Origin: CAXBBB01 sp963793245
GTDB lineage: Bacteria; Bacteroidota; Rhodothermia; Rhodothermales; BA12
Assembly (NCBI GenBank): GCA_963793245.1
Contig: CAWBZG010000002.1
Location: forward strand, 1,178,001 to 1,242,000
Length of the DNA stretch: 64,000 nt
Reading direction: 5' to 3'
Shown here: positions 27,511 through 36,718 of the stretch, piece by piece
Numbering within the stretch: the stretch's first letter is position 1
How the letters are laid out: the number at the start of each line of letters is the position of its first letter
Program-made: the position numbers and the translations under genes
Notes under the pieces: generated by a model
Told to the model about the DNA's origin: nothing
What the model saw: only the letters and a program-made list of their open reading frames with translations
Databases searched by the model: none

Positions 27511-29280
27511 CTACCGCCGCAGAACGACGGCAGCCGGACGCTCGAACCGCAGTGCGCCTCGGTACGGCGTGCGATACGGGCCGCCGTCGCCATAGCGCTC
27601 CGCGGCGCTGTCGATCACGATCTGAGCATCGGTCCACTCGCCCAGTTCGATCGAGCCGGTCCCGCGTAGGCAGGCGACGAGCAGGAAGTCGCCGCGCTGA
27701 ACCGTCAGCAAACTCTCGTCCTGTGCCGCTGCTCTAGCCGCACCGTGTGGGAGGTCTCGTCGGAGGGCGAGCAGGTCGCGGTAGAGGTCGAGAATCGGCG
27801 CGTGGTGGGCGTCGTCGGCTTCGGACCAGTCGAGTTTGGAGCGCTCGAAACTGGACGGATCTTGCGGATCAGGCACTTCGCCCGAGAAGCCGCTGAAACC
27901 CGCAAACTCCTCTTTACGACCAGCGGTCACCTTGGCGCCTAGTTCGGGTTCGTGATCCGAGAAGAACAAAAACGGCGTGCTCGCGGCCCACTCTTGTCCT
28001 TGAAACAGCAGCGGCAATTGAGGGCAGAACAACAGGAGCGTGGATGCGGCTCGAAACTGGTCCGCCGTCGTGTCGGAGGAGAGCCGGTTGCCCAGCGGAC
28101 GGTTGCCGATCTGATCGTGGTTCTGAATGCAGAACACCGCTTGATCGGGCGTTTGTCCTGACGGGTCGCTCCCGCGCGCTTTGCCCCAATGCTCGGCGAT
28201 TTGCCCGGTGTAAAACCAGTTCGTGTTGATCGTGTCGGCGATCTGCTGAGCCGTGCTGTCCTTGTACCCTGCGAAGTAGAGTTCTTCGTCCCCGGCGATG
28301 TGGTTGCGGATCAGGTGGTGGAAGTCGTCCACCCAAACGCCGTCGAGTCCATATCCGCCCTGGTCACGCGCCTGAACGACGGTGTTCAAGTTGCGATGAT
28401 CTTCGGCGATCAGCACGCGATTCCAGCCGGGCAGCGCGTCGACGGCGGCGGTGAGTTCGGCCAGGAAGTGCGGAGTGCCATCGTCGTAGAGTTGGTCGGT
28501 CGCGTCGAGGCGGAGTCCGTCCATGTGGTACTCGACTAGCCACATCCGAGCGTTGTCAAGAAACAGGCGGCGCACCGACGCGCTGCCTTCGTCGTCCAGG
28601 TTGATCGCGCTGCCCCACGGCGTGTGGTGCGTGTCCGTGAACATCGGCCCGAACGCCGCCGAATAACTGCCGTCCGGCCCCAGGTGGTTGTAGATCACGT
28701 CGTGGAAGACGGCCAATCCGAGCGCGTGCGCCCGGTCTACCAGTCGGCGCAGGTCGTCGGGCGTTCCGTATGCCCGCGACGGAGCGAAGAGGGCAGCATG
28801 GTCGTAGCCCCATCCCCAGCGTCCGGGCCAGTCGGCGAGCGGCATGAGTTCGACGGCGGTGACGCCCAGATCGCGCAGATACTCAAGTTTTTCGGCAGCG
28901 GCTGCGAATGTGCCTTCGGGCGTAAACGTGCCGACGTGCAGTTCGTAAAACACCAGATCTGATTTGGGCACGCCGTTCCACTCCGCATCGGTCCAATCGA
29001 AATCTGTATCGACGATTTCGGACGGGCCGTGTACGCCGTTGGGCTGAAAGCGGCTGACGGGGTCGGGCATAGGCGCCCCGCCGTCCATCGAAAGTTTGTA
29101 TCGGCTTCCGGCGTGCGCTTGATCCGTCGCAAGTACGAACGTGCCGTCGCCTTGCGGTTCGAGTGGGAGCGTCGGCCCGTTTTCGAGGTGAAGGGTCAGG
29201 CGCTCGGCGCTAGGTGCCCAGAGATGGAAGCGGACGCCAGAATAGGTGGTTTGGGCGCCCAGGAGGGAAGGAATAGACAC
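27511..29280 (-). CDS. treZ: Maltooligosyl trehalose trehalohydrolase
   Basis: A 589-residue GH13 enzyme that releases trehalose from maltooligosyl trehalose. An N-terminal CBM48/isoamylase-type beta domain (VRFHLWAPSAERLTLHL, about residues 15-90) precedes the TIM barrel with VFYELHVGTFTPEGTF, HDVIYNHLGPDG, nucleophile-containing GLRLDATDQLYDD and acid Glu in LIAEDHRN. The length is typical of TreZ. It lies between malQ and treY on the same strand. Confidence 0.95.
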   Translation of the reverse strand: MSIPSLLGAQTTYSGVRFHLWAPSAERLTLHLENGPTLPLEPQGDGTFVLATDQAHAGSRYKLSMDGGAPMPDPVSRFQPNGVHGPSEIVDTDFDWTDAEWNGVPKSDLVFYELHVGTFTPEGTFAAAAEKLEYLRDLGVTAVELMPLADWPGRWGWGYDHAALFAPSRAYGTPDDLRRLVDRAHALGLAVFHDVIYNHLGPDGSYSAAFGPMFTDTHHTPWGSAINLDDEGSASVRRLFLDNARMWLVEYHMDGLRLDATDQLYDDGTPHFLAELTAAVDALPGWNRVLIAEDHRNLNTVVQARDQGGYGLDGVWVDDFHHLIRNHIAGDEELYFAGYKDSTAQQIADTINTNWFYTGQIAEHWGKARGSDPSGQTPDQAVFCIQNHDQIGNRPLGNRLSSDTTADQFRAASTLLLFCPQLPLLFQGQEWAASTPFLFFSDHEPELGAKVTAGRKEEFAGFSGFSGEVPDPQDPSSFERSKLDWSEADDAHHAPILDLYRDLLALRRDLPHGAARAAAQDESLLTVQRGDFLLVACLRGTGSIELGEWTDAQIVIDSAAERYGDGGPYRTPYRGALRFERPAAVVLRR

Positions 29281-29465
29281 AGGTAGGAGTCGGGGATTAG
29301 TCGACTTCGTGCAACCCTGCTTCTCCGCGGTCCGTGCCGCCGCGCGACCGTTATGGCACCCTCGTTACGCCGGAAGCGGTTTGCGCCAGCGGAAGAGAAG
29401 GCGCCACCGCTGCGGACACCTCGAAATCAAGACCGCTGCTGCTCAGCAGACAGGCGGACAGTCGG

Positions 29466-30986
29466 CTATCGCACGAGGGGTTCGGCGGAGCAGCGTCCGT
29501 ACGTGGTCATCAGTCGGCGCAGATCCGAGGCGAGTTGAGCCGGAGGCTGATCGGTCATCCGCCACGCCCAGTTGCCCTCGGCCTCGCCCGGCGTGTTCAT
29601 CCGCGCCTCGTTGCCCAGCCCGAGTGCGTCCTGCATCGGGAGCACGACGGTTCTAGCGACGGACGCAGCCATCATGCGAATCGCCTCCCAGCGAAAGCCT
29701 CCTTCATCCGATCCAACGTATGAGGCCGCGTGAGCACGGACGCGCGCCAGATCGCCCGTGGGGTCCGACGTGTTCCACCACCCGACGAGGGTGTCGTTGT
29801 CGTGGGTGCCGGTGTATGCGACCAGGTTGCGGACGTAGTTGTGCGGCAGGAACGCGTGCGAGGCATCGCCTCCAAACGCGAACTGCAAGACGGCCATACC
29901 GGGGAAGTGAAACCGCTGCATGAGTGCGGGCACGTCGGGGGTAATCTCGCCCAAGTCCTCGGCGACGACAGGAAGCGTCCCCAGTTTTCGGAGCAGGGCG
30001 TCGAACAGTGCAGCGCCCGGTCCCGGCTCCCAGTGTCCGCCCTTGGCGGTCGGTTCGCTCGCCGGGATCTCCCAGTAGCCGGCGAAGGCGCGGAAGTGAT
30101 CGAGCCGGACCGCGTCGACCTGCCGCAGGATGTTTTGCATCCGCCGGGTCCACCACGCATAGTCGTTCTCCGCCATCACATCCCAGCGATAGAGCGGGTT
30201 GCCCCAGCGCTGCCCGTCGGCTGAGAAGTAGTCGGGTGGGACGCCAGCTACGACCTTGGGTTGCCCCTGATCGTCCAGGCGAAATAGGCCTTGATCGGCC
30301 CACACGTCGGCGCTGTCGTGGGCAACATAGATGGGCAAGTCGCCCAGTATGCGGACGCCCCGCGCGCGGCAATAGGTGCGCAGTTCTTGCCACTGACGCG
30401 CGAATACCATCTGCACGAACTGCTCGCGGCGCAACGCTCGGGCGTGCTGCTCCCGGGCTTCGGCCAACGCATCGGGCTGATAGGTTCGAAGGGGTTCGGG
30501 CCACGTCGTCCACGGCGCGCCGTGCGCCTGCGTCAATGCGCGGAATAGGGCGTAGTCGTCGAGCCAGGGCGATTCGTGACCCGCGAAGTGCCAGAGCGCA
30601 TCGTGATAGGGGTGGTCGGGCGTTTGCTCGAAGCGGTTGAACGCGGCGTCGATCAACTCCTGCTTGCGCTGCATCGCCTCGGCCCAGTCGACCTGCTCGG
30701 ACGACGGCAACTCGGCTGCGGACAGTTCGGCTTCGGTCAGCAGGCCATCGGCGCAGAGACGCTCGGGCGAGAGGAGCATCGGGTTTCCAGCAAACGTCGA
30801 CGGACTCGAATACGGCGAGTTGCCATGTCCGACCGGGACGAGCGGGAGTACCTGCCAAACGGTTTGCCCAGCGGCGTGCAGAAAGTCGGCAAACGCATAG
30901 GCCTCGGGTCCGATGTCTCCGATGCCGAAGCGTCCGGGGAGCGACGTGACGTGCATCAGGATGCCGCTGGAACGAGAGGAGAGCAT
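29466..30986 (-). CDS. malQ: 4-alpha-glucanotransferase (amylomaltase)
   Basis: A 506-residue GH77 enzyme that transfers glucan segments between maltodextrins and releases glucose. Seen: start SSGILMHVTSLPGRFGIGD, NSPYSSPSTFAGNP, nucleophile Asp in DAVRLDHFRAF, acid/base Glu in PVVAEDLGEITPD, and YTGTHDNDTLVGWW. As the first gene of malQ-treZ-treY, it would reshape short maltodextrins into chains long enough for TreY. The following 185 bp before treZ contain nothing I recognise. Confidence 0.95.
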   Translation of the reverse strand: MLSSRSSGILMHVTSLPGRFGIGDIGPEAYAFADFLHAAGQTVWQVLPLVPVGHGNSPYSSPSTFAGNPMLLSPERLCADGLLTEAELSAAELPSSEQVDWAEAMQRKQELIDAAFNRFEQTPDHPYHDALWHFAGHESPWLDDYALFRALTQAHGAPWTTWPEPLRTYQPDALAEAREQHARALRREQFVQMVFARQWQELRTYCRARGVRILGDLPIYVAHDSADVWADQGLFRLDDQGQPKVVAGVPPDYFSADGQRWGNPLYRWDVMAENDYAWWTRRMQNILRQVDAVRLDHFRAFAGYWEIPASEPTAKGGHWEPGPGAALFDALLRKLGTLPVVAEDLGEITPDVPALMQRFHFPGMAVLQFAFGGDASHAFLPHNYVRNLVAYTGTHDNDTLVGWWNTSDPTGDLARVRAHAASYVGSDEGGFRWEAIRMMAASVARTVVLPMQDALGLGNEARMNTPGEAEGNWAWRMTDQPPAQLASDLRRLMTTYGRCSAEPLVR

Positions 30987-31098
30987 GGGCCGAGGGATAG
31001 GTGAGCGGAGCCTGACAAACTAAGGCGACGCTCGCCAGCGATCCATGACGAGACCATCGGCGCGATGACGCGTTTGGGGCGAAAAACCGCTCGCCTCG

Positions 31099-32535
31099 AT
31101 GACCCTCGACGAACTCCGCACCGCTATTCCACCCCTTGCCTCACTGAGCGACGAAGACGTGTCCGTTTTGCTCGACATGAGCGAGGAGAAGAGCGGCGAT
31201 GTCGGCGACATCCTGTTCAAACAGGGCGAACCTGCCGAGCATCTGCTCTTGTTGCTCGAAGGGTCGATGGTGATCCAGGCCGTAAAAGAAGGGAAAGAGG
31301 TCGGTCACTTCGTCGTCTCGTCTGGCTCGATCAGCGGAATGCTGCCCCGCTCCCGCATGACCGAATGGGCTGGAACGTCGCGCGCATCTGAGCCGATTCG
31401 CTGGCTGGCGATACACCGAGACCGATTCGGTGAACTGCTCGACCGTGCGCCTGACCTCGACCCGATTCTCGCCGGAGCGCTCGCCGATCGCATTCGCTGG
31501 GCGACGCGCACCGAACAGCAGCAGGACAAACTGACCGCCTTGGGCAAACTCTCTGCGGGGCTGGCGCACGAACTCAACAACCCGGCAGCAGCGCTCAAGC
31601 GCACGTCGCAGGCGCTGCGCGAGCGGCTCGATCAGATGCCGGACCGCGTCCACCTGCTGGCGAAATACGATCTGTCCCCGAACCAACTTGCGTTCGCGTG
31701 TGCGATCAGCGAGACCATCGACGGGCACTGCCGCCTGTCGGCGATGGAGCGCAGCGAGCGGGAGGACGAACTGGTCGACTGGCTTGCTGATCATGGAGTC
31801 GACGATGGGTTCGATCTGGCAGAGACGTTCGTCGAAGCGGGGATGGACACCGTCACGCTCAACAAGTTTGTTCTCCACCTGCCGCCCGAAGCCGTCGGCG
31901 ACGTGCTTCGCTGGGTCGAGACGAGCGTCGCCGCCGATCTGATGCTCCGCGACATCGCCGCGGCTGCGTCGCGCATCTCAGACTTGGTTTCTTCGGTCAA
32001 AAGCTACTCGCACATGGATCAGGCGGCGGTCCATGAACCGACCGATCTGCACGAAGGGTTGGACTCCACGGTGACGATGCTGGGCTACCAACTACGCCAT
32101 GGAAACGTGACCGTCGAGCGCGATTACGCCGACGATCTGCCTCATATCAGCGCCGTGGGCGGTCAGATCAACCAGGTGTGGACCAACTTAATCGACAACG
32201 CCATCGACGCGATGAAGGATGGAGGCACGCTTACGATCCAGACGCGGCCCGATGCGCACAGGGGCGGCGTTTGCATCGAGATTCGCGACACGGGCGAGGG
32301 TATGGATGAGCAAACCCAGTCGCGCATCTTCGAGCCGTTCTTTACGACCAAGCGGGTGGGTGAGGGGACCGGTCTCGGACTCGACGTGGTGCGTCGCATC
32401 GTCGAGTCAGGTCACGGCGGCACGATCGAGGTCGAAAGCGAGCCGGGGAGCACCGTCTTCCGGGTCCGCCTGCCGATGAGCGCCGCGCCCATTGAGCCGG
32501 ACAGCAATCAAGCACCTGAACTGGCGCATGCGTAG
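31099..32535 (+). CDS. Sensor histidine kinase with N-terminal cNMP-binding-like domain
   Basis: A 478-residue soluble kinase with no transmembrane segment. Residues about 12-125 form a cyclic-nucleotide-binding (CRP-type) beta-roll (GDILFKQGEPAEHLLLLLEG). The phosphate-binding cassette (GExA...RxA) is not intact, so the ligand may not be cAMP/cGMP. The HisKA region has H157 in AGLAHELNNPAAAL; the ATPase domain has N box (TNLIDNAIDAM), G1 (IRDTGEGMD), F box and G2 (GEGTGLGLDVV). A long helical insert lies between the H box and ATPase (about 170-290). Kinases of this kind pair with the response-regulator/flavoprotein encoded next. Confidence 0.88.
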   Translation: MTLDELRTAIPPLASLSDEDVSVLLDMSEEKSGDVGDILFKQGEPAEHLLLLLEGSMVIQAVKEGKEVGHFVVSSGSISGMLPRSRMTEWAGTSRASEPIRWLAIHRDRFGELLDRAPDLDPILAGALADRIRWATRTEQQQDKLTALGKLSAGLAHELNNPAAALKRTSQALRERLDQMPDRVHLLAKYDLSPNQLAFACAISETIDGHCRLSAMERSEREDELVDWLADHGVDDGFDLAETFVEAGMDTVTLNKFVLHLPPEAVGDVLRWVETSVAADLMLRDIAAAASRISDLVSSVKSYSHMDQAAVHEPTDLHEGLDSTVTMLGYQLRHGNVTVERDYADDLPHISAVGGQINQVWTNLIDNAIDAMKDGGTLTIQTRPDAHRGGVCIEIRDTGEGMDEQTQSRIFEPFFTTKRVGEGTGLGLDVVRRIVESGHGGTIEVESEPGSTVFRVRLPMSAAPIEPDSNQAPELAHA

Positions 32536-32618
32536 GCGCTTCCGGCGTCCAAGTCTGCACGCTGCACAGAGAGGGGCAGCACGCTGTGACAACTGACACC
32601 TGGCACAGCGAGCGAAGC

Positions 32619-32670
32619 GTGGCGATCTGTGGCGATCTGTGAAGCCAGCCGCTAGCTCGGAGATCGCCAC
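32619..32670. repeat. Tandem plus inverted 10-bp repeat in the kinase/regulator gap
   Basis: GTGGCGATCT occurs twice in tandem (32619-32628, 32629-32638), and its reverse complement AGATCGCCAC lies at 32661-32670, followed by GTCGCTGTCGCTCCTCGCGATGACA. The last part resembles a family of dispersed intergenic repeats seen in many bacterial genomes (resemblance from memory). The whole 238-bp gap (32536-32773) otherwise has no recognisable gene. Confidence 0.6.
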
Positions 32671-32773
32671 GTCGCTGTCGCTCCTCGCGATGACAAGGTG
32701 GACGGTCGGGCGCTCCGTCTGCTCGGCACTCCATTCTCGACCGCGCGTACTCCACCGCCTGACTCCCCACACA

Positions 32774-34433
32774 ATGGCCTCCAACCCCGCACTCATCGTC
32801 GTTGATGACGAAGTCGAAGTGCTCCGCGCCATCGCCCGCGACCTACGCCGACAATACGGAAACGAGTATCGCATTCTGCGCGCTCAGACCGGCGAGGAGG
32901 TGCTCGAAGCCTGCGCCGATCTGGAAAAGAAAGGCCAGACGGTAGCCTTGGTCCTGTCGGATCAGCGGATGCCCGGCATGTCGGGCGTCGACGTACTCCG
33001 CCAGGTCGCGCCGATCTTTCCTGACGCGAAACGCGTCCTGCTCACCGCGTACGCCGATACCGACGCCGCTATCCAGGCCATCAACGCGGCGGGCGTGGAC
33101 TACTATCTGCTCAAACCGTGGGACCCGCCCGAAGAGTGTCTCTATCCCATTCTCGACGACCTACTGGCCGACTGGAAGTCCGCCTATCGGCCGCAGTTTC
33201 AGGGCACGCGCATCGTCGGTAACCGATGGTCGCCTGATACGCACCGGGTTAAGGACTTTCTATCGCGCCACCAGATTCCGTACCGCTGGCTCGATCTGGA
33301 AAAGGACGAAGCGGCCCGCAAGATCGTCGAGTCGCACACCAACGGCAGCCCACCTGCACTTCCGCTGGTCCTACTTCCCGACGGCAAAGCACACGAAAAT
33401 CCGAACACGCCTGATTTAGCGTCCCTCGTCGGATTGCAGACCGAAGCGCAGCGACCGTTCTACGACCTCGTCATCGTCGGTGGCGGCCCGGCAGGACTAG
33501 CGTCGGCAGTCTATGGTGCGTCCGAGGGGTTGCGGACGTTACTCATCGAGGCCGAAGCTCCAGGCGGACAGGCCGGTACGTCGAGTCGGATCGAGAACTA
33601 TTTGGGTTTCCCAACCGGACTGAGCGGAAGCGAGTTGTCGCGCCGGGCAGTCGCCCAGGCGCGCAAGTTTGAGGCTGAGATCCTGGCTCCGGTCGAGGTA
33701 ACGGCGATGCGGACCGAGGACGACTACCACATTCTGACGCTCTCAAACGGCAACGAGGTGTCGTCGCATGCGCTGGTCATCTCGTCGGGCGTGCAGTACC
33801 GCAAGCTTCGAGTGTCCGGGCGTGGAGGAGTTGACCGGGCGCGGCGTGTACTACGGCGCTGCTCAGGCCGAAGCCGTCGCCTGCACGGACGAAGACGTGT
33901 TCGTCGTCGGCGCCGGTAACTCGGCGGGGCAGGGCGCCATGCACCTAAGTCGCTACGCAGCGAACGTGACCCTGCTCGTCCGCGGCGATGATCTGGGCAA
34001 GTCGATGTCGCAATACCTGATCGATCAGATCGATGCGACTCCGAACATCCATGTGCGTACCCGAATGCAAGTCCGCGAAGCACACGGCGAGGAGCACCTG
34101 GAGGCGTTGACGCTCGAGCCTTCGAAGGGCGACGACGAGCCTGAGCGCGTGGGGGCTTCTGCGCTGTTCGTGTTCATCGGCGCCGCCCCGCGAACGGATT
34201 GGCTCGGCGAGACTATTGCGCGCGACGAACACGGATTCCTGCTTACCGGAAACGCCTTTGCAGGTATAGCCTCGTGGCCGCTCGAACGGCCCCCTTTCCT
34301 GCTCGAAACCTGTCGTCCGGGCGTTTTTGCGGCTGGAGATGTACGCTCCGGGTCGGTCAAGCGCGTCGCCAGTGGAGTAGGTGAGGGATCGGTGGCCATC
34401 TCATTCGTCCATCAGCATCTGGCGCAGTTCTGA
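32774..34433 (+). pseudogene. Fused response regulator / thioredoxin-reductase-like flavoprotein, frame broken by one base
   Basis: A receiver domain (about residues 5-130: acidic pair D11/D12, phosphoacceptor D63 in LVLSDQRMPGMSG, then LLTAY and LKPW) is followed by a glutaredoxin-like segment (about 140-235) and an FAD/NAD(P) reductase-like domain (VIVGGGPAGLASAVYG; second dinucleotide site FVVGAGNSAGQG). The frame holds to KLRV at about 33814 and resumes in the +1 frame at PGVEELTGRGVYYG from 33816. Deleting one base (for example the T at 33815) restores an intact 552-residue protein, so this is a recent frameshift, an assembly error or recoding. The CxxC of true thioredoxin reductases is missing (GVYYGAAQAEAVAC), and the Grx-like part has SPDT instead of CxxC. 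Partner of the upstream kinase. Confidence 0.85.
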
Positions 34434-34498
34434 TGCTGCGGTTTCGCGCAATGAGGGTAGGAGAGAGGCTGGCTGGGTAGCGGATGACATCCCTAGTT

Positions 34499-34662
34499 TA
34501 GGGCTTGTCTGAGAAATCAATCCGGGGCTGCGCGGGGCCGGATGCCGCGCTCGGCCACGTTGCCCTCGGCGCCCGATGCGATGCATCGCGCTTCTCAGGC
34601 GTCTCGCCGAGCACGTCCCCGGCTCCCGCTCGCCTTCCGACTCCTTTCTCAGACAAGCCCTA
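34499..34662. mobile_element. 164-bp MITE-like element with 18-bp perfect terminal inverted repeats
   Basis: TAGGGCTTGTCTGAGAAA at the left end is the exact reverse complement of TTTCTCAGACAAGCCCTA at the right end. The outermost TA on both sides could be a target-site duplication. The interior is GC-rich with no coding potential and has a 12-bp palindrome (GCGATGCATCGC, 34578-34589) close to the centre. This fits a non-autonomous miniature transposable element or a deleted insertion sequence. It fills about half of the 319-bp gap 34434-34752; I see no gene in the rest of that gap. Confidence 0.75.
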
Positions 34663-34752
34663 GCAAACGGTTGAGCGTTCGCCTCTGCCTCGATAGGTTG
34701 ACCCGTTAGCCGCGCCGACGTTGTATGCAGCGTCGCTACTTCGCACCGCATC

Positions 34753-36069
34753 ATGCCACTCCGCGATCTCTTTCTTCATCGTCGGCGTCCGCTGATCGCA
34801 TTGGCGAGCATCGTCCTCGTTCTGGCGTTTGGATTCGTATGGACGCCGCTCCTATGGTTGGGACAGTTCGGACTAGGCGCGTTTGCGATTGCGCTGGTAG
34901 CGGATGCCTTTTTGCTGGCGCGCGCCGACCTGTCCGTGTCGCGCGAGTTGGATGAGCGGCTGTCGATTGGAGACGAGAATCCCGGCGTGTGGACGATCCG
35001 CTCCACTGCCGATCTCGACGTGTCGCTGGTCGACGAGTGGCCGGTCGAAGTCGATGCCTTCGGTGCGCCGGACGACGTGACGATTGGGGCGGGGGAGACT
35101 ACGCGCATCGGGTTCGTGGTGCGACCGACTCGGCGAGGACGGCTGGGGTTTGGGACAGTACGCGTGTTTGCACGGACCCGGATCGGTCTGCTCGAACGGC
35201 GGTTCAGCGGGACAGCTGGCTTCGAGTCCACGGTCTACCCGGCGTTCCTTGCGATGCGGCGCTACGAACTCATGGCCGCCACCCAGCACCTCGATTTGAT
35301 CGGAGTAAAGCGCATCCGCAGACCCGGCGCGTCGACCACGTTTGAGCACGTGCGCGACTACGTCGTCGGCGACGACATCCGCAGCGTCAACTGGAAAGCG
35401 ACAGCGCGTAGGGGCGACTTGATGGTCAACCAATACCAGGAGGAACGCGCCCAGCCGATCTACTCGCTCGTCGACCTGGGCCGAACGATGGCGCTGCCGT
35501 TCGACGGACTGAGCCTGCTCGACCACAGCCTCAACGCCGCCTTGGTCTTGAGCGCCATCGCACTACGCCGCCACGACCACGCAGGAGTGATGACGTTCGG
35601 CAAAACACCGCAGCAGGTCGTTGGCGCGTCTGCAAGGCCGGGGCAGATGAATACGATTTTAGAAGCGCTCTATGACGCCGAGCCGAGCGAGGGGGAGTCC
35701 GACGTAGAAGCGCTCTACTACCACGTTCGGCGCACAGTCAAGCGCCGCTCCCTGCTCCTCGTGTTCTCCAACTTCGAGACGCGATCGGCTCTGCGCCGCC
35801 AGCGGAATGCTCTAGTCGCGATGGCCCGTCAACACGTCGTCCTCTGCGTGTTCTTCCGAAACCCGCTCCTGCGGGACGTAGGCTCACAAATGGAAGGGCT
35901 GGACCGAGTTTATGCTCAAACCATCGCGGCGCACGTAGCAATGGAGAAGGAGCAGATGGCAACCGAACTGCGCCGAGCCGGAGTCGGCACGCTGTTGACC
36001 GCTCCCGAGCACCTCTCCGCCGACGTGCTCAATGCCTATCTGTCGCTCAAGGCATCAGGTCGAATCTGA
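34753..36069 (+). CDS. DUF58 domain membrane protein
   Basis: 438 residues. Two hydrophobic segments near the N-terminus (about 12-55) anchor a cytoplasmic region that contains the DUF58 signature: GVKRIRRPGASTTFEHVRDY, VGDDIRSVNWKATARRGDLM and the vWA-like stretch PIYSLVDLGRTM. DUF58 proteins usually partner with MoxR-type AAA ATPases and vWA proteins in envelope complexes. No moxR gene is adjacent here, so the partner must be elsewhere. It precedes the complex I block on the same strand. Confidence 0.88.
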   Translation: MPLRDLFLHRRRPLIALASIVLVLAFGFVWTPLLWLGQFGLGAFAIALVADAFLLARADLSVSRELDERLSIGDENPGVWTIRSTADLDVSLVDEWPVEVDAFGAPDDVTIGAGETTRIGFVVRPTRRGRLGFGTVRVFARTRIGLLERRFSGTAGFESTVYPAFLAMRRYELMAATQHLDLIGVKRIRRPGASTTFEHVRDYVVGDDIRSVNWKATARRGDLMVNQYQEERAQPIYSLVDLGRTMALPFDGLSLLDHSLNAALVLSAIALRRHDHAGVMTFGKTPQQVVGASARPGQMNTILEALYDAEPSEGESDVEALYYHVRRTVKRRSLLLVFSNFETRSALRRQRNALVAMARQHVVLCVFFRNPLLRDVGSQMEGLDRVYAQTIAAHVAMEKEQMATELRRAGVGTLLTAPEHLSADVLNAYLSLKASGRI

Positions 36070-36208
36070 GCTGCAGCGCAAGCCGCATCCGGTCTTCAAC
36101 AAGGACAGACGGGTGCGGTCCTTGATCGCAGAGGCGCCCGCGCGTTACCTTTGGAGATGCAGACGCCGCTCACCCGGCCGCGTCGTTCGGCTCACCCACC
36201 TCGCTGCT

Positions 36209-36718
36209 TTGCTCGGTCCCTTTACGTTTTTCGTCTTCGCCGTCGTCGCTATTGCGGCGGCGCTGGGAATGCTGCTCTCGCGCAACCCGATCCACAGCGC
36301 ACTCTGGCTGATCGCCAACCTGTTCTGCGTCGCCGGACTCTACGTGACGCTCAACGCGCAGTTCATGGGCGTCATCCAGGTGCTCGTTTATGCAGGCGCC
36401 ATCATGGTGTTGTTCCTCTTCGTGATCATGCTGCTCAACCTCGCCGAACTGCCTAAGCCGAGCGAGATCAACTGGAAAGCTGCCCTCGCCTTTGTCGCTG
36501 GAACGCTGTTCGTTTCGCTGCTGGCCTTTCTGCTGGCCGACGGCATGGACGCGCTGCCTGTCCAGACGATCGGCGCTGAATCCTACCTGACCGGTCTGCC
36601 GCGCACGATCGCGTTCGACATGTTCACGCGCTACGTCATCCCTGTCCAGGTGACGGGCGTCCTGCTGCTCGTTGCGACGATCGGCGCCGTCATGCTCGCC
36701 AAAAAGCGCCCCATCTGA
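36209..36718 (+). CDS. nuoJ: NADH-quinone oxidoreductase subunit J
   Basis: About 169 residues with five hydrophobic segments. The NuoJ start-like sequence PFTFFVFAVVAIAAALGMLL, SRNPIHSALWLIANL and VLVYAGAIMVLFLFVIMLLN (pi-bulge helix TM3) are diagnostic. The start is uncertain: no ATG or GTG stands in a sensible place, and TTG at 36209 gives the usual length. It is the first gene of the membrane-arm operon; nuoA-I are not upstream (a DUF58 gene is), so the complex I genes are split in the genome. Confidence 0.88.
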   Translation: MLGPFTFFVFAVVAIAAALGMLLSRNPIHSALWLIANLFCVAGLYVTLNAQFMGVIQVLVYAGAIMVLFLFVIMLLNLAELPKPSEINWKAALAFVAGTLFVSLLAFLLADGMDALPVQTIGAESYLTGLPRTIAFDMFTRYVIPVQVTGVLLLVATIGAVMLAKKRPI

